Assembly: GCA_913044255.1 (NCBI GenBank)
Contig: CAJWOI010000013.1
Coordinates: 1-18,726, forward strand
DNA length: 18,726 nucleotides
Direction of reading: 5' to 3'
From: an uncultured Alphaproteobacteria bacterium
Lineage (GTDB): Bacteria; Pseudomonadota; Alphaproteobacteria; UBA7887
Under the pieces are notes generated by a model. The model did no database searches, was not told the DNA's origin, and was given only the letters and a program-made list of their open reading frames with translations. This document shows, in pieces, positions 7,499 through 15,019 of this stretch. A program made the position numbers and the translations under genes. Numbering within the stretch: position 1 is the first letter of the stretch; each line of letters begins with the position of its first letter.

Positions 7499-8866
7499 AT
7501 GATGTTCGACAGCCTAGCTGGCCGCCTTGGTGAGGTGTTTGCACAGCTCACGAAACGCGGAGCACTGACAGAAGCAGACGTTGGGAAAGCGATGCGTGAG
7601 GTGCGGGTGGCCTTGCTGGAGGCTGACGTAGCATTGCCGGTGGTCAAAACTTTTATTGATGCGGTGACGCGTCGCGCCGTCGGCGCCGAGGTTTTGAAAA
7701 GCGTCACGCCTGGCCAGATGGTTATCAAGGTGGTGCACGATCATTTGGTGGAGATGCTGGGTTCAGATTTAGTGCCAGTGAATTTTGGTTTGAACCCGCC
7801 TGCCGTAATCATGTTGGTTGGGTTGCAAGGGTCGGGAAAGACGACTACTGCTGCGAAGCTTGGTCTGCGGTTTAAGAACCAACACAATAAAAAAACACTA
7901 ATGGCTTCTCTTGATATTCATCGCCCCGCCGCACAAGAGCAACTTTCCATTCTTGGCCGTGAGGCAGGGGTTGATATTGTGCCAATCATTCAAGGACAAT
8001 TGCCACTAACAATCGCTGAGCGTGCCCTCACGGCATCGCGGCTCGGAGGGTATGATACCTTGATCCTTGATACCGCCGGCAGACTTCATGTTGATGATGC
8101 ATTAATGAGTGAGCTCAATGAGTTGGTAAAGGCTACACAGCCGATTGAAACGCTATTGGTTGCGGATTCACTGACTGGTCAGGATGCGGTCAAGATTGCT
8201 GACGGTTTTCACCGTCAGGTTGGTATCACCGGCGTAGTCCTTACGAGAGTTGATGGTGATGGTCGTGGTGGGGCGGCTTCGAGTGTTCGTTCGGTAACTG
8301 GCTGTCCGATTAAATTGATTGGGGTAGGGGAGAAGCTGGAGGCGCTTGAAGATTTTTATCCGGAGCGTATCGCATCAAGAATTTTGGGTAGGGGCGATGT
8401 TGTTTCATTGGTAGAAAAAGCACAGGCTACAATAGAACAAGATGATGCAGACAAACTAGCGGCCAAGCTTCGAGGGGGCCGCTTCGATTTTGATGATTTG
8501 GCGATACAGATTGTACAAATTCGAAAGATGGGAGGCATGGATGGCATGCTCTCCATGTTGCCTGGGGTGGCTAAGATAAGAAAACAAATGGCAACTAGCC
8601 AAGTCGATGAGCGTCAGCTTAATCATCAAGAAGCCATCATACGCTCGATGACTCCCGCCGAGCGACGAAATGCCAAACTCTTGAATGGTGCGCGAAAACG
8701 TCGTATCGCAGCAGGGTCGGGCACCACTATTCAGGAGGTAAATCGATTGCTCAAGCAGCAAAAAGATATGACTACGATGATGAAGCGGGCGAAAAAAATG
8801 GGCAAAAGAGGTGTAATGCCACCAGGAATGCCAGGTGTTTTCCCGCCAGGCTTCCCGACACCCTAG
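7499..8866 (+). CDS. ffh: Signal recognition particle protein Ffh
   Basis: SRP54-type GTPase that binds signal sequences and 4.5S RNA. I start it at the ATGATG pair (7499/7502), because MFDSLAGRLGEVF is the normal N-terminus. The frame extends in to 7394, but that extra stretch is unlike Ffh. From the second ATG it is 454 residues, against 453 in E. coli. The N domain precedes GLQGSGKT (107-114), DIHR (138-141), DTAGR (190-194) and TRVD (248-251). The M domain (about 328 to the end) has the RNA-binding helix ARKRRIAAGSG (397-407) and a Met/Gly/Pro-rich tail. No Shine-Dalgarno lies before the start. The usual Ser of SRKRRIA is Ala here. FtsY, its receptor, is encoded divergently nearby. Confidence 0.96.
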   Translation: MMFDSLAGRLGEVFAQLTKRGALTEADVGKAMREVRVALLEADVALPVVKTFIDAVTRRAVGAEVLKSVTPGQMVIKVVHDHLVEMLGSDLVPVNFGLNPPAVIMLVGLQGSGKTTTAAKLGLRFKNQHNKKTLMASLDIHRPAAQEQLSILGREAGVDIVPIIQGQLPLTIAERALTASRLGGYDTLILDTAGRLHVDDALMSELNELVKATQPIETLLVADSLTGQDAVKIADGFHRQVGITGVVLTRVDGDGRGGAASSVRSVTGCPIKLIGVGEKLEALEDFYPERIASRILGRGDVVSLVEKAQATIEQDDADKLAAKLRGGRFDFDDLAIQIVQIRKMGGMDGMLSMLPGVAKIRKQMATSQVDERQLNHQEAIIRSMTPAERRNAKLLNGARKRRIAAGSGTTIQEVNRLLKQQKDMTTMMKRAKKMGKRGVMPPGMPGVFPPGFPTP

Positions 8867-8964
8867 CCCGGCGGCCTTACGTGAGTTGTTTTTATAAGTT
8901 AATCATGAAGTCAATGACAGTTTTACCACCCCTTCCCCGAGCTTTTGCTGGGCGGTTGCAAGTC

Positions 8965-8971
8965 AAAGGAG
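8965..8971 (+). promoter_or_regulatory. Ribosome binding site of rpsP
   Basis: AAAGGAG ends six bases before the ATG at 8978. It fixes the start of the S16 gene there and rules out the upstream in-frame start at 8945. Just upstream, CCC (8936-8938) and AGC (8940-8942) can pair with GCT (8947-8949) and GGG (8950-8952) as a small bulged hairpin. Confidence 0.75.
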
Positions 8972-8977
8972 TTAAAC

Positions 8978-9625
8978 ATGGCAGTGAAAATCCGTCTTAG
9001 TCGGGCGGGCGCCAAGAAAACGCCGCACTATCGAGTGATTGTCGCCGATGCGCGCAGTCCGCGCGATGGTCGATTTTTGGAACGAGTTGGCACGTATAAT
9101 CCATTGCTGCCGCGCGATCACCCGGATCGGGTAAAATTGAAGCTCGATCGAATCAAATATTGGCTCGAAAAGGGTGCGCAACCTTCCGGACGCGTAGCAA
9201 AATTTCTCGGTTCGGCGGATGTGATTCCCATGCCAAAGCATGAGAATCCTATCAAAGCCAAACCGAAAGCAAAGGCGCAGGCTCGGTTGGATGAATTAGC
9301 ACATGCTAAGACGCAGGATTCCTCTGAGGCATCTGGGAGTGATGTCGCCGAAGAAACCGGGTCAGTAGCTGGAGAGTCATCCGGGGATGACAAAATCTCA
9401 GCGGAGCCAGTCGATGAAACAGAGGCGAATAAAAAAAACGAAACGGAAGATTCGGAAATCGATGAGGCAACCGAAGCAGATGCAAGCGTAGCGGAACCGA
9501 CCAATGAAACAGAAGAGCCGGATGCTAGCGGGATCACCGATAAAGATGCAGGCTCAGTGGAACCGACCGATGAAAGTAAGGCGGACGAAGTTCGTAACAG
9601 CGAGAAACCGGAAGTCGAAAAATAA
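8978..9625 (+). CDS. rpsP: 30S ribosomal protein S16 with long acidic C-terminal extension
   Basis: Residues 1 to about 86 are a canonical S16, a small-subunit assembly protein: MAVKIRLSRAGAKKTPHYRV, then GTYNPL and the IKYWLEKGAQPS region. A short basic linker (about 92-103) follows. Residues 105-215 are low-complexity, with 37 Asp/Glu against 9 Lys/Arg and no aromatic residue. Total length is 215 residues, about 2.5 times the bacterial core of 80-90. Alphaproteobacterial S16 proteins often have some charged extension, but this one is long. Three imperfect repeats of an (A/V)EPxxE(T/S) unit lie inside it. It is the first gene of the classical rpsP-rimM-trmD-rplS set and lies 111 bases after ffh. 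A strong ribosome site decides the start. Confidence 0.96.
   Translation: MAVKIRLSRAGAKKTPHYRVIVADARSPRDGRFLERVGTYNPLLPRDHPDRVKLKLDRIKYWLEKGAQPSGRVAKFLGSADVIPMPKHENPIKAKPKAKAQARLDELAHAKTQDSSEASGSDVAEETGSVAGESSGDDKISAEPVDETEANKKNETEDSEIDEATEADASVAEPTNETEEPDASGITDKDAGSVEPTDESKADEVRNSEKPEVEK
9401..9586 (+). repeat. Three imperfect 30-bp repeats in the S16 tail
   Basis: Related units begin at 9401, 9491 and 9557, each starting GCGGA(G/A)CC or GTGGAACC and continuing with (C/A)(A/G)ATGAAA-like sequence. They encode AEPVDETEA, AEPTNETEE and VEPTDESKA. Spacing between starts is 90 and 66 bases, both multiples of three, so the frame is kept. They look like diverged internal duplications. Confidence 0.6.
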
Positions 9626-10193
9626 GGTCGGCAATGGTGATGTCGTCATTGATAGCGCATCGTGTCATGATTCCGATGTAAACAATTTATGCGTTGGCGT
9701 GGTAGTTGGCGCCCAAGGTCTTAACGGTGTGGTGCGTATTAAGAGTTATACCAACACGCCCACGGACATTATCAAATTTAATGAATTGGTGGACGAAAAT
9801 GGCGTGCCGGTGGCACTTCATCTGGTCCGAATGCAAAAAGGGATTGTAATAGCACGAATCGCGGGCGTCTCTGATCGAACAGAGGCTGAATCTTGGATTG
9901 GGAAAAACTTATATGTGGCCCGATCAATTTTACCTAAACTCGAGCGTGATGAATACTATCATATTGACCTGGTTGGATTACGTGTCGAATCGCCGAAAGG
10001 AATTGAGGTCGGGCGCGTAATTGCGGTTTACGATTTTGGTGCTGGAGGTATCATTGATATAGAGAAAGACGATGGCGAGAGCGAAAATGTTATGTTGCCT
10101 TTTACTGCGGAAGCAGTCCCGCTCATCGATATTTCTAATTCCTATTTAGTAGTGGCGCCGGACGCATTTGAGGCGCATGGGCCCGAATCATGA
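9570..10193 (+). CDS. rimM: Ribosome maturation factor RimM (start uncertain)
   Basis: 16S rRNA processing protein that binds S19 and helps mature the 30S head. The N-terminal RimM domain begins at LCVGVVVGAQGLNGVVRIKSY. The PRC-barrel follows from about DEYYHIDLVGLRVES to LPFTAEAVPLID. The start is unclear. The only ATG, GTG or TTG starts in frame before the core lie inside rpsP, the nearest being ATG 9570. That gives 207 residues with a Lys/Arg-rich leader that is merely the acidic S16 tail read in another frame. An ATT at 9648, preceded by GGTGAT, would give 181 residues, the normal family length. An ATG at 9634 has a good ribosome site but is out of frame and stops at once. The stop overlaps the trmD start by ATGA. 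Confidence 0.9.
   Translation: MKVRRTKFVTARNRKSKNKVGNGDVVIDSASCHDSDVNNLCVGVVVGAQGLNGVVRIKSYTNTPTDIIKFNELVDENGVPVALHLVRMQKGIVIARIAGVSDRTEAESWIGKNLYVARSILPKLERDEYYHIDLVGLRVESPKGIEVGRVIAVYDFGAGGIIDIEKDDGESENVMLPFTAEAVPLIDISNSYLVVAPDAFEAHGPES
9636..9650 (+). promoter_or_regulatory. Candidate ribosome site and ATT start for rimM
   Basis: GGTGAT (9636-9641) matches part of the extended anti-Shine-Dalgarno complement and ends six bases before the in-frame ATT at 9648-9650. ATT starts are rare but known, infC of E. coli being the standard case. This is inference from position and product length only. Confidence 0.35.
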
Positions 10194-10924
10194 CGTATTC
10201 TAGACCGTGGACCGCTCATGTATTGACCCTGTTCCCTAATCTGTTCCCTGGGCCACTGGGCCATAGCCTTGCGGGAACCGCATTGGAGAGAGGTCTTTGG
10301 TCCTTGAAAACAGTAGACATTCGCAATTTTGCACGCGATAAACACGGTGCTGTGGACGATGCACCTTATGGTGGCGGCCCGGGTATGGTTCTGCGGCCTG
10401 ATGTTGCCGCGGCGGCCATAGATTCTGCACTGGATGATGGCGGCCATTCGGACAGGGACTTGGCGCGGATTTGCCTGACGCCACGAGGCTCGCCGGTGAC
10501 CCAATCTCGTATTCAGAGTTGGGCCGCGGGCGCCGGAGTTATTGTTCTTTGTGGCCGGTTCGAGGGAATTGATCAGCGTGTGATCGAGGCGCGAACTATG
10601 GAGGAGGTCAGCGTTGGTGATTTTGTGATGTCGAGCGGTGAGCCAGCTGCTATAGCATTGATCGATGGTTGCATACGTTTATTGCCCGGCGTCGTAGGCA
10701 ACCCCGACGCCATCGTCGAGGAGAGTTTCAAGCAAGAATTATTGGAATATCCACATTACACACGACCTCAGCTCTGGCAGGGGAAAGAGGTCCCAGCGGC
10801 ACTTCTGTCTGGGGACCATGAGCGGATTAAGACTTGGCGTCGTCGTGAGGCAGAGAGGGTGACGAAGGAGCGTCGTCCAGATATGTGGCAGCGGTACCGT
10901 TTACCAAACGACCGCACTAACTGA
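10190..10924 (+). CDS. trmD: tRNA (guanine37-N1)-methyltransferase TrmD
   Basis: SPOUT-class SAM-dependent methyltransferase (244 residues) that makes m1G37 and prevents +1 frameshifting. TLFPNLFPGPLGHS opens the protein. DDAPYGGGPGMVLRP (about 56-70), the trefoil-knot strand LCGRFEGID (120-128), and SVGDFVMSSGEPAA are all present. The conserved EYPHYTRP segment (186-193) follows. At the position of the E. coli catalytic Asp169 there is Glu (E178, in EESF). The ATG overlaps the rimM stop as ATGA (10190-10193), so translation is likely coupled. Length is normal for the family. Confidence 0.97.
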   Translation: MTYSRPWTAHVLTLFPNLFPGPLGHSLAGTALERGLWSLKTVDIRNFARDKHGAVDDAPYGGGPGMVLRPDVAAAAIDSALDDGGHSDRDLARICLTPRGSPVTQSRIQSWAAGAGVIVLCGRFEGIDQRVIEARTMEEVSVGDFVMSSGEPAAIALIDGCIRLLPGVVGNPDAIVEESFKQELLEYPHYTRPQLWQGKEVPAALLSGDHERIKTWRRREAERVTKERRPDMWQRYRLPNDRTN

Positions 10925-10998
10925 AGGTGTTATATTGGGAACGCTAACTTGGGTCGACCACCAGTCATTGTCCAGGCTGGCAAAGCGGGGTTGAGGTC

Positions 10999-11430
10999 AT
11001 GAATACAATTGAACAGATTGAGCGCGAAGAAATTGCGAAACTAACCGACGGAAAGGATATCCCTGTGTTCGGTCCGGGAGACACGGTGCGCGTGCAAATT
11101 CGTGTCGTCGAGGGCACCCGCGAACGATTGCAAGCGTTCGAAGGTGTGTGCATTGCGCGATCAAGTCGAGGTCTTAACTCGTCGTTTACACTGCGCAAGA
11201 TGAGTTATGGCGAGGGCGTGGAGCGGGTGTTCCAACTTTATTCGCCTCTCATCCAGGGTATCGAACTGGTGCGTAGAGGTGACGTCCGTCGGGCCAAGCT
11301 CTATTATCTGCGTGGACGCACTGGGAAATCCGCAAGGATTGCGGAGAAACGGGAAGATCGGCGGACAAAGGGTTCTAAGAAAACGTCAAAACCCACAAAG
11401 GGTAATGCTACAGCAGATCCAGGATCCTGA
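10999..11430 (+). CDS. rplS: 50S ribosomal protein L19
   Basis: Large-subunit protein at the 30S interface (143 residues). Canonical segments are VFGPGDTVRVQIRVVEGTRERLQAFEG, RSSRGLNSSFTLRK, VERVFQLYSPLI and the RRGDVRRAKLYYLRGRTGKSARI block. A Lys/Arg-rich tail of about 25 residues follows, as is common in alphaproteobacteria. It lies 74 bases after trmD. GGGG (10987-10990) lies eight bases before the ATG and a closer GAGG only two bases before it, so initiation may use either. It ends 27 bases before leuC with no terminator visible between them. Confidence 0.96.
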   Translation: MNTIEQIEREEIAKLTDGKDIPVFGPGDTVRVQIRVVEGTRERLQAFEGVCIARSSRGLNSSFTLRKMSYGEGVERVFQLYSPLIQGIELVRRGDVRRAKLYYLRGRTGKSARIAEKREDRRTKGSKKTSKPTKGNATADPGS

Positions 11431-11457
11431 GTCATACAGCTTCCTGTAGGTGGTTTA

Positions 11458-12870
11458 ATGAATCTCCCGAGAACGTTGTTCGATAAAATTTGGGATGGGC
11501 ATGTTGTTCACGAACAAGATGACGGCACGTGCCTAATTTATATCGATAGGCACTTGGTCCACGAAGTAACCAGCCCACAGGCGTTCGAAGGTTTGCGTAT
11601 AGCAGGGCGTGGTGCGCGGCGCCCTGAAGGGGCACTTGCGGTTGCTGATCACAACATCCCTACCATCAATCGCGCTGCTGGAGCCATGGAAGAGACGTCA
11701 CGAATTCAGGTGGAAACGTTAGAACGGAATGTCTCTGAGTTTGGTGTGCCTTATTTACCGTTGAACGATTCTCGCCAGGGAATCGTGCACATAATCGGGC
11801 CAGAACTTGGTTTTACGCTGCCTGGTGCCACAGTCGTGTGTGGCGATAGCCACACATCGACGCATGGTGCATGCGGGGCACTCGCATTTGGCATAGGCAC
11901 CAGTGAGGTTGAGCATGTACTGGCGACTCAGACTTTGATACAGAAAAAGCCTCAAAATATGCGAATTACGGTCCATGGCCGGTGCGGCACGGGTGTTACG
12001 GCCAAGGACGTAATTCTGTCGATTATTGCTCAAATTGGGACCGCCGGTGCTACGGGTCACGTGATTGAATATGCGGGACCCGCAATCAAAGAACTGTCTA
12101 TGGAAGGGCGCATGACGATTTGCAACATGTCTGTTGAGGCTGGTGCGCGTGCGGGTTTGATTGCTCCTGACGAGGTCACATTTGAATATTGTTTAGGGCG
12201 GGAAATGTCACCAAAGGGCGACGCCTGGGATCTAGCAATAGCGGATTGGCGGGCACTGCCGTCGGATGAAAACGCGGTGTACGATCGAGAAATAAGTTTA
12301 GATGCGGACGACTTGGTGCCACACGTGACTTGGGGGACAAGCCCCCAGGATACTCTCCCCATTACTAGTAGGGTGCCAAATCCGGAGAGTGAAGTTGATG
12401 CAAGCCGTCGAACATCGCTTGAGAGGTCGTTGTCGTATATGGACCTTGTGCCAGGAACCCCTCTAGCCGAGGTTCCGATTGATCGTGTGTTTATAGGTTC
12501 TTGCACAAATGGTCGGATAGAGGATTTGCGTGAAGCTGCCGCTGTCGCTGCAGGCCGGCAGGTGGCTCAGGGTGTTGGAGCGATGATTGTTCCTGGCTCT
12601 GGTCTGGTTAAGGGGGAAGCGGAGGAAGAAGGGCTTGATAAAATTTTTGTGGATGCTGGATTTGAGTGGCGCGAGCCAGGTTGTTCCATGTGTCTCGCCA
12701 TGAATGCAGATCGATTAGAGCCTGGAGAGCGTTGCGCATCCACTTCGAATCGAAATTTTGAAGGCCGACAAGGACGGGGAGGGCGAACTCATTTGATGAG
12801 CCCGGCGATGGCTGCAGCTGCGGCTGTGACTGGTCACATTACAGACGTCCGGGATTTGATTGATAAATAA
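11458..12870 (+). CDS. leuC: 3-isopropylmalate dehydratase large subunit
   Basis: Aconitase-family subunit (470 residues) that with LeuD isomerises 2- to 3-isopropylmalate in leucine synthesis. The [4Fe-4S] ligands are C349 (GSCTNGR), C409 and C412 (GCSMC). Other landmarks are ADHNIPT near 63, VCGDSHTSTHGACGALAFG (127-145) and SNRNFEGRQGRGGRTHLMSP near the end. An AGGTGG ribosome site (11448-11453) lies four bases before the ATG. Only 27 bases separate it from rplS, so the leu genes may be read through from the ribosomal operon. No leucine-rich leader peptide or attenuator can fit in that gap. Confidence 0.97.
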   Translation: MNLPRTLFDKIWDGHVVHEQDDGTCLIYIDRHLVHEVTSPQAFEGLRIAGRGARRPEGALAVADHNIPTINRAAGAMEETSRIQVETLERNVSEFGVPYLPLNDSRQGIVHIIGPELGFTLPGATVVCGDSHTSTHGACGALAFGIGTSEVEHVLATQTLIQKKPQNMRITVHGRCGTGVTAKDVILSIIAQIGTAGATGHVIEYAGPAIKELSMEGRMTICNMSVEAGARAGLIAPDEVTFEYCLGREMSPKGDAWDLAIADWRALPSDENAVYDREISLDADDLVPHVTWGTSPQDTLPITSRVPNPESEVDASRRTSLERSLSYMDLVPGTPLAEVPIDRVFIGSCTNGRIEDLREAAAVAAGRQVAQGVGAMIVPGSGLVKGEAEEEGLDKIFVDAGFEWREPGCSMCLAMNADRLEPGERCASTSNRNFEGRQGRGGRTHLMSPAMAAAAAVTGHITDVRDLIDK

Positions 12871-12932
12871 CTGTGTTGCCCAATTCGGAGTGTTAGCTCT
12901 GGATATACTACGTGCATAGCAGGGGCGGAATT

Positions 12933-13538
12933 ATGGATAAATTTACTACTCTCACTGGCGTTGCTGCACCTTTGCGAATGATTAATATTGATACTGATCG
13001 CATTATTCCTAAGCAATTTCTTAAGACTATCAAGCGTACTGGGCTGGGGGAGTTCCTTTTCAATGACCTCCGGTACAACCCCGACGGATCAGAGATTGCG
13101 GGGTTTATACTCAACCAGTCGGCGTATCGAAATGCGAAGATACTCGTGGCTGGGGACAATTTTGGGTGTGGGTCTAGCAGGGAGCACGCACCTTGGGCGA
13201 TCCTTGATTTTGGGCTTAGATGCATTATCGCACCGAGTTTTGCAGATATTTTTTATAACAACTGTTTTAAGAACGGAATTCTGCCGGTCAGCCTGCCGGA
13301 AGAACAAGTAAGCATGCTTCTAGAAGCCGCAGAATCTGGGGCAAACGCCATCTTTACCGTTGATCTCGACAACCAACTGGTCACAGGCCCAAATGGCGAG
13401 TTGTATGAATTTGAAATTGACCCATTTCGTAAACATTGTTTGTTCAATGGCCTGGATGATATTGGACTTACACTCGAAAAACTTGCAAAAATCGAGACGT
13501 TTGAACAAAAACGAAGTATGCAATACCCCTGGCTTTGA
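12933..13538 (+). CDS. leuD: 3-isopropylmalate dehydratase small subunit
   Basis: Swivelling-domain partner of LeuC. The start is the ATG at 12933, giving MDKFTTLTGVAAPL and 201 residues, the E. coli length. An upstream in-frame GTG at 12912 would add seven residues not typical of the family. AGGGG (12921-12925) serves as ribosome site. The substrate-binding stretch GDNFGCGSSREH spans residues 74-85, and the NIDTDRIIPKQFLK segment lies near 18-31. It follows leuC after 62 bases and precedes leuB by 25. Confidence 0.96.
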   Translation: MDKFTTLTGVAAPLRMINIDTDRIIPKQFLKTIKRTGLGEFLFNDLRYNPDGSEIAGFILNQSAYRNAKILVAGDNFGCGSSREHAPWAILDFGLRCIIAPSFADIFYNNCFKNGILPVSLPEEQVSMLLEAAESGANAIFTVDLDNQLVTGPNGELYEFEIDPFRKHCLFNGLDDIGLTLEKLAKIETFEQKRSMQYPWL

Positions 13539-13563
13539 TTGAAACTTTAAGGATTGCTGATAC

Positions 13564-14676
13564 ATGGCGAGTAACAAACGTCTTCTTGTTTTGCCGGGTG
13601 ATGGGATCGGCCCAGAGGTAATGGGTGAGGTGCGCCGTGTAATTGACTGGTTTGACCGTAGGCGTGCAGTTGGTTTTGACATAATTGAGGGCCTTGTGGG
13701 CGGAGTATCCTATGAGGCGCACGGAACACCAGTGACTGATGAGGTTGTTGAGCAGGCTATGCAATCAGACGCCGTTTTGTTCGGTGCGGTGGGCGGCCCG
13801 AGGTGGGACAATCTAAATTTCTCTGTCAAGCCGGAACGGGGTCTTCTTCGATTGCGTAAGGATATGGGGTTATTTGCCAATTTACGCCCGGCCGTAGTAT
13901 TTGATGGATTGATCGATGCCTCCAGTCTTAAACCTGAGCTGGTTCGGGGGCTGGATATCCTCATATTGCGCGAACTCACAGGCGGCATTTATTTTGGGGA
14001 ACCAAGGGGCGTGGAGGAATTGGGGGACGGTGAACGTCGCGGTGTCAACACGGAGGTATACACGACTTCAGAGGTGGAGCGTGTTGGCCGGGTAGCGTTT
14101 GAACTTGCAGAAAAACGCAAAGGTTTTGTTCATTCGGTTGAAAAAGCAAACGTGATGGAAAGTGGCCAGATGTGGCGAGAGGATATGCAAGCACTGCGGG
14201 ATCGGGAATTTCCCGGAATTCCTATTCACCATATGTATGCCGACAACGCTGCGATGCAATTACTGCGATGGCCAAAACAATTTGATGTGCTTGTTACTTC
14301 CAATTTATTTGGGGATATTTTGTCGGATGTTGCCGCCATGCTGACGGGCTCGCTGGGGATGTTACCATCGGCCTCTCTTGGAGCACCCGATGTATCAGGA
14401 CGTCGTCTAGCATTGTACGAGCCGGTTCATGGGAGTGCACCTGATATCGCGGGGCAAGGGAAAGCAAATCCGATTGCTATGGTATTGTCATTCGCGATGG
14501 CACTCCGATATTCCTTCGACTTACCTGAAGACGCGGTTTTGATAGAGACGGGGGTTGCCAAAGTGCTCGCCAGTGGTTTACGTACCGATGATATTATGCA
14601 GAAAGGCATGACGAGGGTTTCAACTACAGCGATGGGAGATGCGCTTGTCGAGGAGCTTGATAAGCTAGCAGCTTAG
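13564..14676 (+). CDS. leuB: 3-isopropylmalate dehydrogenase
   Basis: NAD-dependent oxidative decarboxylase (370 residues) that completes the leucine-specific branch. Visible hallmarks are LPGDGIGPEV at the N-terminus, LRKDMGLFANLRP for substrate binding, RELTGGIYFGEPRG, the SVEKANVMES lysine segment, the HMYADNAAMQL metal-binding aspartate, NLFGDILSD and the NAD loop EPVHGSAPDIAGQGKANP. Length fits type-I bacterial enzymes. An AAGGA site (13549-13553) lies ten bases before the ATG. It is the last gene before a 343-bp non-coding gap. Confidence 0.97.
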   Translation: MASNKRLLVLPGDGIGPEVMGEVRRVIDWFDRRRAVGFDIIEGLVGGVSYEAHGTPVTDEVVEQAMQSDAVLFGAVGGPRWDNLNFSVKPERGLLRLRKDMGLFANLRPAVVFDGLIDASSLKPELVRGLDILILRELTGGIYFGEPRGVEELGDGERRGVNTEVYTTSEVERVGRVAFELAEKRKGFVHSVEKANVMESGQMWREDMQALRDREFPGIPIHHMYADNAAMQLLRWPKQFDVLVTSNLFGDILSDVAAMLTGSLGMLPSASLGAPDVSGRRLALYEPVHGSAPDIAGQGKANPIAMVLSFAMALRYSFDLPEDAVLIETGVAKVLASGLRTDDIMQKGMTRVSTTAMGDALVEELDKLAA

Positions 14677-14718
14677 AAAAGAGAGATAGAGAGCTTCGTG
14701 CGTTAATATGTCTATTTT

Positions 14719-14736
14719 GATGTCGTAGATGTCGTA
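14719..14736 (+). repeat. Tandem 9-bp direct repeat
   Basis: GATGTCGTA occurs twice head to tail. It might be a regulator site or chance. Confidence 0.4.
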
Positions 14737-14888
14737 AAAGCCATTCAGTATCAAGTCGCGAGTTCTGGCAGTAAGGTAGTTGGACTATATGTCTCCGTGT
14801 AAGGATGATTGCCTTTGAAAGCAGAGTTAACGTTGCATCGAAATCAATGCTTACTTATCTTCCATAATAGTTGCAGTGCAAGCAATCT

Positions 14889-14904
14889 ACCGTTCCGGTT
14901 TTTT
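14889..14904 (+). terminator. Weak terminator-like hairpin downstream of leuB
   Basis: ACCG pairs with CGGT across a TTC loop and is followed directly by a run of Ts. The stem is only four base pairs, so efficiency is doubtful. Confidence 0.25.
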
Positions 14905-15019
14905 CCGTAAAAGTGCGAAGGTCCAGTGAAGAGTGGCTCGTCGGCCCATCTTAATTTCGATCGCATGTTGCGTATTTTTGGGTAGTCGGATGCGTTAGAC
15001 CGGGGACAGGAGAAATGCG

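Larger units (their letters stand above)
14677..15019. other. 343-bp non-coding gap between leuB and asd
   Basis: I find no gene on either strand; the longest frame here is antisense and runs into asd. The gap holds a tandem GATGTCGTA pair at 14719-14736. It also has a weak hairpin with a T-run at 14889-14904. A poor promoter-like pair, TTGCAT (14833-14838) and TATCTT (14856-14861), is 17 bases apart. It is probably where leuB transcription ends and asd transcription begins. Confidence 0.5.

Noticed and set aside
9118..9537. 139-codon minus-strand Ser-rich frame opposite rpsP
   Set aside because: Its composition is the mirror of the acidic S16 tail (Asp/Glu codons read backwards); no ribosome site or family.
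9634..9678. ATG at 9634 with AAGG ribosome site after rpsP as the rimM start
   Set aside because: It is in a different frame from the RimM core and stops at 9676-9678 after 14 codons, unless the sequence contains an indel.
11420..11429. CAGGATCCTG palindrome at the rplS stop
   Set aside because: A ten-base palindrome without arms or a T-run is expected by chance, and it lies mostly inside coding sequence.
13320..13764. Long minus-strand frames across the leuD/leuB junction
   Set aside because: They are antisense to two firmly identified genes and show no domain.
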